In this document: in pieces, positions 1-5,923 of the stretch
Position numbering within the stretch: the first letter of the stretch is position 1
Layout: every line of letters begins with the position of its first letter
NCBI GenBank assembly: GCA_913053915.1
Contig: CAJXGP010000121.1
Span: forward strand, 1-6,602
Source of the DNA: an uncultured Ignavibacteriales bacterium
Lineage (GTDB): Bacteria; Bacteroidota; Ignavibacteria; Ignavibacteriales; Ignavibacteriaceae
Length of the DNA stretch: 6,602 nt
Reading direction: 5' to 3'
Program-made: the position numbers and the translations under genes
The notes under the pieces: generated by a model
Seen by the model: the letters and a program-made list of their open reading frames with translations, nothing else
Database searches by the model: none
What the model was told of the DNA's origin: nothing

Positions 1-36
1 ATATCTGTAGATAGAGATCGGTCAAAATAAATCAAA

Positions 37-49
37 GTCCCGTAGGGAC
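37..49. repeat. Short palindrome GTCCC-GTA-GGGAC
   Basis: This is a perfect 5-bp stem with a 3-base loop, preceded by AAATCAAA. It is the only hairpin of the cluster whose loop is not TTTA/TAAA. By itself it is short, but its GC content stands out against the AT-rich surroundings. Confidence 0.6.
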
Positions 50-97
50 GATATTAACCCGATGGATTTATATTAGGATTATTTCGACAAATCAAAT

Positions 98-110
98 TTG
101 GCTAAAGCCC
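98..110. repeat. Left arm of inner inverted repeat (GGCTAAAGCC)
   Basis: Locally it is a 4-bp GGCT/AGCC stem around AA. It is also the inverted partner of 234-247, from which it differs by one missing G, so it can pair either with itself or at long range to enclose the two stronger hairpins. Confidence 0.55.
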
Positions 111-131
111 TAAGTTGTGGATTATTTAGTT

Positions 132-151
132 CTCCGTGCTAAAGCACGGAG
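132..151. repeat. Hairpin with 9-bp perfect stem (CTCCGTGCT/AGCACGGAG)
   Basis: Nine complementary bases on each side surround AA; sterically this is an 8-bp stem with a TAAA loop. No T-run follows on either strand, so it does not look like an intrinsic terminator. It is best read as a REP-like unit. Confidence 0.7.
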
Positions 152-191
152 CTATTAAAAAATTGGATTTTGCATTATTTTTAATGAATTG

Positions 192-211
192 CCCCGACAT
201 TTATGTCGGGG
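192..211. repeat. Hairpin with 9-bp perfect stem (CCCCGACAT/ATGTCGGGG)
   Basis: The arms are perfectly complementary around TT, equivalent to an 8-bp stem with a TTTA loop. Its geometry is the same as the hairpin at 132-151 although the stem sequence is different. It is followed at once by a second, AT-rich palindrome (213-229). Confidence 0.7.
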
Positions 212-212
212 A

Positions 213-229
213 TTGAAAATCATTTTCAA
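213..229. repeat. AT-rich palindrome TTGAAAAT-C-ATTTTCAA
   Basis: Eight bases on each side are perfectly complementary around a single C, and it abuts the previous hairpin. In AT-rich DNA such a palindrome can arise by chance, but its position between two GC hairpins suggests it belongs to the cluster. Confidence 0.5.
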
Positions 230-233
230 GATC

Positions 234-247
234 GGGCTTTAGCCCAA
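234..247. repeat. Right arm of inner inverted repeat (GGGCTTTAGCCC)
   Basis: Locally it is a GGGC/GCCC stem with a TTTA loop (GGGCT/AGCCC around TT). It is also the inverted counterpart of 98-110. Confidence 0.6.
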
Positions 248-388
248 CATTGAACATAAATCATAAATAATAATGGCCGGGTTAATAGTATATTCTATTA
301 TTCAACAACTTTTTGATATTGAAAAATAAAAAAAATAAATCCGATAGCACTGTTAAAAAAATCTCTGAAACCAAAAGAAATAAAAAAA

Positions 389-1525
389 TTGGATTATTAT
401 TTAAATAACTTAGACAAAGAGACTTCAATCATTGGGATTTTATTAAATTCAGGCAAAGACAATATAAAAGAAAAGATTTATCCTGCCCTAAAGACAAAAA
501 CTTTAAATAAAAAAACAAAAACTTCCGAGTTGATAAATTGTATTTGGCTGATTGGTAGATTAAATCTTATAGATGGAGATATTTATAATAAAATTAAAGA
601 AATAATTAAACAAAACAAAGATTACCAATTAGTATATTATACTTTTTTCGCGATTCAAGAAAACATCTCTGAACTTTTTTTAGATATAGTAAAAGAAAAT
701 ATTTCACATAAAGATCCTTTGATTAGAAAAATGGCTATAAGGGGATTGGCAAATATCCCTTTGGCAGAAAATATTATGTTTTTAGAAAATTTGTTAATTA
801 TTGAAGAAGATGAAAAAGTTTTAAAAGAACTAACAAAAGGAATATATCGATTAAAAAATATAAATTTTAAAGTTAATAAAGGTGAAATAGTTGCGCTGGT
901 AGGTCCTAGCGGTGGCGGTAAATCCACACTTGTAGATTTAATTCCAAGATTCTATGACCCTGTTTCCGGACAAATAATCATTGATGGTATTGATATCAGA
1001 AAAACAAAAATTTTAAGCTTAAGAAATTTAATGGGAATAGTTACACAGGAAACCTTTTTATTTAATGAAACCGTTAAAAAAAATATTGCTTACGGATTAG
1101 GGGATTATCCTGAAGAAAAAATTATTGAAGTTGCTAAAACAGCTAATGCACACGATTTTATAATCAGGCTACCTAATGGATATGACACCTTTTTAGGTGA
1201 AAGAGGATTAAAAATATCAGGCGGTCAAAGACAAAGAATTTCTATTGCAAGAGCAATTCTAAAAAATCCTCAGATTATGATCTTCGATGAAGCAACTTCC
1301 TCTTTGGATAATGAATCGGAGTTGCTCGTACAAGAAGCAATTGAAAGAATGATGTCAAATAGAACCACTATCGTTATTGCTCATAGGTTAAGTACGATAA
1401 GAAATGCTACTAAAATATTAGTCTTGGATAAAGGTAAAATAGTCCAAACCGGCAAACATGACGAATTGATAAAAGATGCGGACGGACTTTACAGAAAATT
1501 TTATGAAATGCAATTTAGAGATTGA
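389..1525 (+). CDS. Chimeric protein: HEAT-like N-terminus fused to an MsbA-type ABC exporter ATPase domain
   Basis: Residues 1 to about 150 are helical and HEAT-like, with pairs of amphipathic helices near 45-75, 80-105, 108-135 and 138-153. From about residue 155 the protein is a typical type-IV (MsbA/lipid exporter) nucleotide-binding domain. Walker A is GPSGGGKST at 172-180, the Q-loop glutamine is Q220, ERG is at 271-273, the signature ISGGQ is at 276-280, and Walker B IMIFDE ends at the catalytic E301. The D-loop SSLD is at 304-307 and the switch histidine is H332. Exporters of this kind normally have about 300 residues of six membrane helices in front, and here there are none. The aromatic A-loop that stacks on adenine is also lost, because the junction falls just at the first NBD strand (near base 850). 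The start is uncertain: the TTG at 389 has no good ribosome site, and the frame is open back to 323. It is two bases from the ligase gene, so the pair is probably cotranscribed. It may be a true fusion, a deletion remnant (pseudogene) or an assembly chimera. The ATPase call is firm; function as a transporter is doubtful. Confidence 0.7.
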   Translation: MDYYLNNLDKETSIIGILLNSGKDNIKEKIYPALKTKTLNKKTKTSELINCIWLIGRLNLIDGDIYNKIKEIIKQNKDYQLVYYTFFAIQENISELFLDIVKENISHKDPLIRKMAIRGLANIPLAENIMFLENLLIIEEDEKVLKELTKGIYRLKNINFKVNKGEIVALVGPSGGGKSTLVDLIPRFYDPVSGQIIIDGIDIRKTKILSLRNLMGIVTQETFLFNETVKKNIAYGLGDYPEEKIIEVAKTANAHDFIIRLPNGYDTFLGERGLKISGGQRQRISIARAILKNPQIMIFDEATSSLDNESELLVQEAIERMMSNRTTIVIAHRLSTIRNATKILVLDKGKIVQTGKHDELIKDADGLYRKFYEMQFRD

Positions 1526-1526
1526 T

Positions 1527-3593
1527 ATGAAAGCTACCGATAATCAAATTAAAATAATTGATAGACTAATCTTCATTTTCATGATAGTGTTCGTGCTAAG
1601 CCTTACAAATTCTATTTTTGTAAATCAATTGGGGTACTTTGGAGCTTTATTTTTTATTCTTTTGCGTTGGTTTTTGACCAGGGAAAATCAATTTAGAAAA
1701 ACCGGACTTGAATTTGCGTTCATTTGGTTTCTCACGGCAGATTTAATTGCGGCTCTTTTTTCGGGAAATAATCCGCAAGCATATTTATATTTTTCAAAGA
1801 GAGCACTTCTAATCCCTTTAGTTTACACATCAATTATTGCTGCCGTTGATTTAAAAAGAACGAAAATATATTTTAAATTATATATCGGCGCTTCCTTAAT
1901 AACAATATTAATATACCTCTTTTTTGCCTATAAGTTTTATATTTATAGTTTGTATAGCTTGGAACAATCAGGTCCGTCTATTTTCCAGTATCCTATTACT
2001 GCCGGTGAAATTACTAGTTTTACCGTATTATTTTTATTTGCATTCTTAGTTAATGAAAAGGTTACCTTACGAAATAGAATTTTATTAGCAATGGGGTTTT
2101 TATTGTCCCTACTCGCTTTGATAGCTACTTATAAGCGGACAGGATGGACAGGTGTAGGCGCAGGAATAATTTTTATTCTTATAATGAGAAAACAATGGAA
2201 AACAATAATTGTTATTTGTTTAATTGTAGTTGCACTTTTTGCCGTATCAAAAAACGAAAGTAGGTTTGAGGCTTACAATTTCGGGAATCACACATTTAAA
2301 AAAATATTCATCCTGAATACAAACGGCAGGGCTAAAAATGTTTTAATTGAAAATGATAAAGTATACGTTAGCGATTTTAACAAGGGATTGATGGTTTTTA
2401 AGGACACAACTCTAATTAAAAATATAAAACTCCCCTTACCAATAGTTTCACTCAATAAATGGACGGATGATTACTACGTTGGGTATTCTATTGAAACAAG
2501 GTTTTTCCTACTGAAAAAAACAGGTGATAATTTCTCCTTTAAGAAAGAATTTATTACTTCCGGATTAACATTATCTTTTGCTATTTCCCATAATTATTTG
2601 TATGTATTGGACAGAGACAGCGGAATTACAGTTTTTAAAAATCCTTTAAATTTATTAGATACGGTTAGATACAAATCGTTTAAAGGTTATTCACATATTA
2701 ACGCAAGTTCAAATCACCTGGCACTATTCAAACCGTTAAATACAGTAACAATTATAACCCTCCGGAACGGATTGCCGACTAAACAAGTTCTTCATTATCA
2801 AGATAAATCAAAAATTTATAATATTTATTTAACCAATAATAAGTTATTCATTTCCGACAAAGAAGGGTTAAAGCTTTTTTCAACCGGAGAAAATAAACTT
2901 ATTCTGCTTGATCAAAACAATTCAATTTCAAGGCTCTTTACATGGAAATATTCAAATGGTAAATTGTTTGCCGTAAATTCAGATGGGTATCTTTATGAAC
3001 TAAAATACCCCGTCGAAAATAAAATAAATATACGTTTTGTGGGAAAATTAGGATCAGAACCAACCGGTATTCAGAGCAATGACGGACAATTATTCGTTAC
3101 ATTTGTTAAAAGAAGTAGATTATTAAGTATTTTTGATCTATATAACCAATCAAATCGAACTAGAATAGAGTTATGGACAGCAGGATTTAAAATGTTTCGC
3201 GACCATCCGATTTTCGGTGTCGGAGATATCGATCTGGGTAATTTATATAGAAAATATAAACACAATTACGACAAAGAAATTCAAGGTCACATGCATAATA
3301 ATTTTATACAGGAATTAGTAACCCTAGGATTGTTCGGATTTTTGGCATTTTGCTACATGATTTTTAGAATGCTTTTTATCGATCTGAAAATTTACAGAGA
3401 AACTAGGGGTAAACCTTTCATTTCTTCTTATACATTAGGAGTATTGGGAGTAGTATGTGCTTTTATAATTTCCGGATTGACTGAATTTAATTTCGGCGAT
3501 CAAGAAATTATTACTCTTATTTGGTTTACTTTCGGTTTTAATATTGCTTTATATTATTTTCATAAAAAGCAATTAAACAATGAATCGGAATAA
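1527..3593 (+). CDS. O-antigen ligase/polymerase family membrane protein with a periplasmic beta-propeller insert
   Basis: The 688-residue protein has nine predicted membrane segments, a very large loop and three more segments, the 12-helix layout of WaaL. The helices lie near residues 12-31, 37-49, 61-80, 91-108, 115-135, 161-175, 185-201, 206-220 and 225-240, then 598-617, 635-653 and 660-679. Family marks are the arginine of YKRTGW (R204), the RTRIELW and DHPIFGVGD motifs (544-567), and GHMHNNFIQELVTLG at 587-601, whose histidine-centred H-N-N...G pattern is the ligase signature. Such enzymes act in the periplasm on undecaprenyl-linked glycans. Residues about 245-530 are extra: seven repeats of about 40 residues of the type 'xxLYVxDxxxGIxVF', best read as a seven-bladed propeller. 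I chose ATG 1527 because it follows the preceding stop (1523-1525) by one base, with a weak AGAG (1517-1520). The frame also has ATGs at 1476 and 1503, which would overlap the upstream gene. Whether it is ligase or polymerase cannot be told from sequence. Confidence 0.85.
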   Translation: MKATDNQIKIIDRLIFIFMIVFVLSLTNSIFVNQLGYFGALFFILLRWFLTRENQFRKTGLEFAFIWFLTADLIAALFSGNNPQAYLYFSKRALLIPLVYTSIIAAVDLKRTKIYFKLYIGASLITILIYLFFAYKFYIYSLYSLEQSGPSIFQYPITAGEITSFTVLFLFAFLVNEKVTLRNRILLAMGFLLSLLALIATYKRTGWTGVGAGIIFILIMRKQWKTIIVICLIVVALFAVSKNESRFEAYNFGNHTFKKIFILNTNGRAKNVLIENDKVYVSDFNKGLMVFKDTTLIKNIKLPLPIVSLNKWTDDYYVGYSIETRFFLLKKTGDNFSFKKEFITSGLTLSFAISHNYLYVLDRDSGITVFKNPLNLLDTVRYKSFKGYSHINASSNHLALFKPLNTVTIITLRNGLPTKQVLHYQDKSKIYNIYLTNNKLFISDKEGLKLFSTGENKLILLDQNNSISRLFTWKYSNGKLFAVNSDGYLYELKYPVENKINIRFVGKLGSEPTGIQSNDGQLFVTFVKRSRLLSIFDLYNQSNRTRIELWTAGFKMFRDHPIFGVGDIDLGNLYRKYKHNYDKEIQGHMHNNFIQELVTLGLFGFLAFCYMIFRMLFIDLKIYRETRGKPFISSYTLGVLGVVCAFIISGLTEFNFGDQEIITLIWFTFGFNIALYYFHKKQLNNESE
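2259..3113 (+). other. Beta-propeller insert in the periplasmic loop of the ligase
   Basis: This is the domain-level segment of the preceding gene that ordinary relatives lack. The seven repeats begin near ligase residues 267, 304, 345, 387, 429, 467 and 508. Typical cores are KVYVSDFNKGLMVFKD, YLYVLDRDSGITVF and KLFISDKEGLKLFS. The last repeat runs into SRLLSIFD, just ahead of the arginine-tryptophan motif where the ligase fold resumes. The reading frame is uninterrupted across both edges and the base composition does not change visibly, arguing for an old, in-frame domain insertion. The propeller assignment rests on repeat pattern and length only; the borders are approximate. Confidence 0.65.
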
Positions 3594-3605
3594 ATATTGC
3601 AAATA

Positions 3606-3613
3606 AGAAAGGA
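3606..3613 (+). promoter_or_regulatory. Ribosome binding site AGAAAGGA deciding the nucleotidyltransferase start
   Basis: The purine-rich AGAAAGGA lies seven bases before ATG 3621. It favours that start over the TTG at 3597, which would give eight extra residues and would put this site inside the coding sequence. Confidence 0.6.
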
Positions 3614-3620
3614 AGTATTA

Positions 3621-5132
3621 ATGGGCGGGAATGAACAAAATGAAATTTATAAATTAATTGAAAGTTTTTCATCCGATATAATAAAGATGGATTTTCCTGA
3701 AATTGCCGTTATACTTGCGGCCGGGCACGGTAAAAGAATAAAATCCCAGAAATCAAAAATGCTTCATAATATTTGGGGTATACCAACTGTCGAGAGAGTT
3801 TATAATGCATGCAAAAATGGAATAAGCGAAATAAATGTAATCGTTGTAGTTGGTATCAAAGCAAAGGATGTTATACTTGCAATCGGAAAAAGAGAAAGAA
3901 CTAAATTTGCTTACCAAGAAACTCAAAACGGTACTGGTCATGCTGTACAAGTGGCTCTTGAAAGATTAAAAGATGATAAGTTTGAAGGAATAGTCTATGT
4001 ATTACCGGGAGATATGGGATTAATAAATTCGGAAACAATGAAACAATTCAGAGATGAATTTATTAAAACAAATAGTGATATGACGGTACTAACCGGTATT
4101 TATGAAGGCGATCCGAAAAATAATTCCTACGGAAGAATAATCCGCGTTAAAGATAAAGATCGCAAAGGCAATCCCTCCGGAAAAGATCTTGGTAAGGTTA
4201 TTGAAATAATGGAATATAAAGATATTCTTTCGCTACCCGAAGATAAACCATACGAAATTGAATACAAAGATAAAATTTATTCATTTTCCAAAAATGAGTT
4301 ATTGAATAACAATGAATTTAACTCCGGTGTTTATGCATTTAGGTATAAAAAATTAATTGAATTACTACACTCATTATCAAACAATAATGTTCAAAATGAA
4401 ATTTATATCACCGATTTAATATCCCTGTTTAATCGAAATAATTATTCCGTAACGGCTGTTAGCCCAAAAGAACAATATGTCCTAATGGGCTTCAACAATA
4501 AGTCGGTTCTCAGAGAAATGGAAGCACTGGCTCGTAAACAAGTTTATGATAAACTAAAAGATATAATAGAAATTGATGATCCGGAAGACTTTTTTATTGA
4601 TCAGAGCGTTGTCGACAAAATTATCGAAATGGATAAAAAAAATATTCCTCTGGATATTACAATCGGTAAAGGAACTTTTATAGGTAAAGGTGTAAAATTA
4701 AATTATAATTTAACTTTGGAGAAAAATGTTTTTGTAAGTGGAAATGTAATCTTCGGTAAAAATGTTTCTATCAGTCAGAATGTACATTTATCCTGTTTTT
4801 CCGATCAGACATTTGAAATAGGTGATAATGTTGAAATACTATCCGGAGATATTGTTAAGGGTAATATTATTATCGGCGAAGAAGCACGTATCGAATCAAG
4901 TGTAAATATGACCGGCAGTAATGAATATCCTTTAAGAATTGGTAAAAGAGTTCTAGTTAAAGGTACTAGTTATATTTTCGGTTCAATTATTGAAAATGAT
5001 GTTCACATTGAGCATAGCGTTCTGGTCAAGAAAATAGTTGATAAATTAATTAAAAGAGACGGAACTATTCAACCAATTAAATTTTATCTCCCAATGCCTG
5101 AAGGAATTGATGCCGTTGAAAATATTGAATGA
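3621..5132 (+). CDS. GlmU-like sugar-1-phosphate nucleotidyltransferase without acetyltransferase motifs
   Basis: It probably joins a UTP (or dTTP) to a sugar-1-phosphate, supplying a nucleotide sugar for glycan synthesis in the cytoplasm. The 503-residue protein has a helical lead of about 27 residues, then a Rossmann-like transferase domain to about residue 310. Pyrophosphorylase marks follow GlmU closely: LAAGHGKRIKS at 32-42, the lysine in SKMLH (K46), QNGTGHA at 102-108, the metal-binding D131 in PGD, YGRI at 170-173, MEYKD at 197-201, FNSG at 233-236 and FNNK at 291-294. Residues about 345-470 are hexapeptide-like repeats of a left-handed beta-helix. The GlmU acetyltransferase signatures (the GHLTYLGDA-like and NYDG-like blocks) are absent, so it should not make GlcNAc-1-phosphate. 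It lies 27 bases after the ligase gene and is probably in the same operon. The sugar cannot be told from sequence; UDP-GlcNAc is the first guess. Confidence 0.8.
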   Translation: MGGNEQNEIYKLIESFSSDIIKMDFPEIAVILAAGHGKRIKSQKSKMLHNIWGIPTVERVYNACKNGISEINVIVVVGIKAKDVILAIGKRERTKFAYQETQNGTGHAVQVALERLKDDKFEGIVYVLPGDMGLINSETMKQFRDEFIKTNSDMTVLTGIYEGDPKNNSYGRIIRVKDKDRKGNPSGKDLGKVIEIMEYKDILSLPEDKPYEIEYKDKIYSFSKNELLNNNEFNSGVYAFRYKKLIELLHSLSNNNVQNEIYITDLISLFNRNNYSVTAVSPKEQYVLMGFNNKSVLREMEALARKQVYDKLKDIIEIDDPEDFFIDQSVVDKIIEMDKKNIPLDITIGKGTFIGKGVKLNYNLTLEKNVFVSGNVIFGKNVSISQNVHLSCFSDQTFEIGDNVEILSGDIVKGNIIIGEEARIESSVNMTGSNEYPLRIGKRVLVKGTSYIFGSIIENDVHIEHSVLVKKIVDKLIKRDGTIQPIKFYLPMPEGIDAVENIE

Positions 5133-5225
5133 TTCAGAATAATTTTACGAAGATTTGAAATAAAATAGATCCCAATTTTTGTATGAACTGCAGCACTAAT
5201 ATTCCGGCTTTTTAGACAGACTCAC
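5133..5225. other. Short convergent spacer, no gene seen
   Basis: This AT-rich sequence lies between the stop of the nucleotidyltransferase gene and the rpsT terminator. No terminator with a T-run reading on the plus strand is visible. Plus-strand transcripts would meet the rpsT hairpin (5230-5256), which is followed on that strand only by ATAAAACTATTTC. Confidence 0.5.
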
Positions 5226-5256
5226 AAAAAAGGCTCTTCCTTTTTTGAAGAGCCTT
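5226..5256 (-). terminator. Intrinsic terminator of rpsT
   Basis: Read on the minus strand, a perfect 10-bp stem AAGGCTCTTC/GAAGAGCCTT (5247-5256 with 5230-5239) encloses a 7-base A-rich loop and runs into a U-tract made by the A-run at 5226-5231. It begins about 37 bases after the rpsT stop codon. The hairpin is symmetric, but only the minus strand has the U-tract. Confidence 0.9.
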
Positions 5257-5292
5257 ATAAAACTATTTCTTTATGTATGCATTAAAAAAGTA

Positions 5293-5553
5293 TTATACAG
5301 CCTTTAAGTTGTTCAAATGTTTAGACAATGCTGCCTTTTTACGTGAAGCATTATTTGGATGAATTCTACCTTTCGCAGCGCTTTTGTCAAGTAATGAAAC
5401 CGCTTCCCTGTATGATTTTTCGGCTTCTTCCTTATCCGTGCTCGCCAGTGTCCTTTTTATTTGTGTCTTCACCTTTGACTGTGTCATTTTATTTTCTATT
5501 CTTTTTCTGTTGTTCGTGCGAATTCTTTTTTTAGCAGACTTATGATTAGCCAT
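5293..5553 (-). CDS. rpsT: 30S ribosomal protein S20
   Basis: S20 binds 16S rRNA in the body of the small subunit and helps early assembly. The 86-residue product is the usual size, very basic and all-helical. It opens with the family's [12 protein letters not shown], has the [12 protein letters not shown] helix at about 24-35, and ends with the conserved [21 protein letters not shown] block at about 61-81. The start is the ATG at 5551-5553. A TTG two codons upstream (5557-5559) would add two residues that the family does not have. AAAAGG (5563-5568 on the minus strand) lies nine bases ahead of this ATG. The gene is monocistronic, with its own promoter and terminator. It is convergent with the envelope operon and divergent from queE. 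Confidence 0.97.
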   Translation of the reverse strand: MANHKSAKKRIRTNNRKRIENKMTQSKVKTQIKRTLASTDKEEAEKSYREAVSLLDKSAAKGRIHPNNASRKKAALSKHLNNLKAV

Positions 5554-5597
5554 TCTCAAAAACCTTTTATTAGATAATTTTAGAAAGATTAACTTTT

Positions 5598-5626
5598 AAT
5601 ATAGACAATCCAATTTTTGATGTCAA
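5598..5626 (-). promoter_or_regulatory. Sigma-70 type promoter of rpsT
   Basis: On the minus strand there is a perfect -35 TTGACA (5621-5626), a 17-base spacer and a -10 TATATT (5598-5603) that has one mismatch to consensus. Transcription should start near 5591, giving a leader of about 38 bases that contains the AAAAGG ribosome site. This is by far the best promoter in the window and fits a highly expressed ribosomal gene. Confidence 0.85.
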
Positions 5627-5923
5627 ATTTTAGTTTTGTAGTTTTAAAAACCGTGTTTATTTAATTTGAATTGAAAGTATGCTCTTTTGCAACTGCCTCA
5701 TGACAATTAACCAATGCAGGCTTTTTTATGGAAACTCAAAACTTTTAGTTATTATTTTTTATGGTTCCGCAAATAAGAAAATATTATTCATAGTTTTCTC
5801 CAAAATAATAAATAAAGCGTATTAAAAAATTCATTTTCAAGTTTTTGAGTTGTAAATATTAATAAAAATCGAAGCTTTTTCACAAGACAAATGACTTTTT
5901 AGAGGAAACTTATAAATTCTACA
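5627..5923. other. AT-rich divergent spacer between rpsT and queE
   Basis: No gene is visible. It must contain the queE promoter, but the best match I find is weak (TTTTCA at 5834-5839, 17 bases, TATTAA at 5857-5862). A hairpin-plus-T-run lies at 5695-5727. An imperfect inverted repeat pairs AACTCAAAACTT (5733-5744) with AAGTTTTTGAGTT (5839-5851). A purine-rich AGAGGA at 5901-5906 is 17 bases from the queE ATG, too far to be an ideal ribosome site. No preQ1 riboswitch pattern was found. Confidence 0.6.
5695..5727 (+). terminator. Possible weak terminator or attenuator in the queE leader
   Basis: GCCTCAT (5695-5701) can pair with ATG-C-AGGC (5714-5721, one bulged C) across a 12-base loop, followed directly by six T (5722-5727) on the plus strand. 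The stem is short and bulged, so chance is a real alternative. If transcription of queE starts upstream of it, it could attenuate that operon; otherwise it may be the end of a small transcript. Confidence 0.3.

Larger units (their letters stand above)
37..287. repeat. Nested REP-like palindrome cluster
   Basis: At least five GC-containing hairpins sit within 250 bases and are arranged symmetrically. The outermost arms are TATTAACCCG (52-61) and its exact reverse complement CGGGTTAATA (278-287). Inside them TTGGCTAAAGCCC (98-110) is matched in inverted orientation by GGGCTTTAGCCCAA (234-247), with one extra base. Inside these lie two strong independent hairpins (132-151 and 192-211). Most hairpins close on a TTTA or TAAA loop. 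Two of them (starting near 37 and 97) are preceded by the same octamer AAATCAAA (29-36 and 89-96), 60 bases apart. This resembles REP/BIME-type intergenic repeats mobilised by TnpA-REP transposases; no such transposase gene is in the window. Confidence 0.7.
1..388. other. Non-coding, palindrome-rich region upstream of the envelope operon
   Basis: I see no convincing gene here. The stretch is AT-rich sequence punctuated by short GC-rich inverted repeats, listed separately, lying between about 37 and 287. From about 290 to 388 it is very A-rich and has no recognisable terminator or strong promoter. The reading frame of the following gene stays open upstream as far as 323 without an ATG or GTG, so the real 5' end of that gene could lie inside this region. 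Confidence 0.7.

Noticed and set aside
37..247. CRISPR array
   Set aside because: The palindromes differ in stem sequence, have no constant repeat length and no regular spacers.
313..341. Sigma-70 promoter TTGATA-17-TAAATC for the envelope operon
   Set aside because: The -10 matches poorly and A/T-rich sequence produces such pairs often; it also falls within frames that may be coding.
655..927. A 90-codon open frame on the minus strand
   Set aside because: It lies antisense inside the ATPase gene, its peptide resembles no family, and the plus strand there encodes clear HEAT-like and Walker A sequence.
1476..1526. Upstream ATG starts (1476, 1503) for the ligase
   Set aside because: They would overlap the ATPase gene by up to 50 bases and add residues that are just its C-terminus read in another frame; ATG 1527 directly follows the stop codon.
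3071..3265. A 64-codon open frame on the minus strand
   Set aside because: It is antisense to the conserved ligase motifs and has no independent support such as a ribosome site or family resemblance.
3753..3950. A 65-codon open frame on the minus strand
   Set aside because: It is antisense to the conserved nucleotidyltransferase core and looks like a by-product of codon bias.
5328..5534. A 68-codon open frame on the plus strand
   Set aside because: It is antisense to rpsT, a certain gene; the peptide is a cysteine- and phenylalanine-rich product of reading S20 lysine codons backwards.
5640..5923. preQ1 riboswitch ahead of queE
   Set aside because: I looked for the short hairpin, C-rich loop and A-rich tail of class I preQ1 aptamers and found no matching arrangement.
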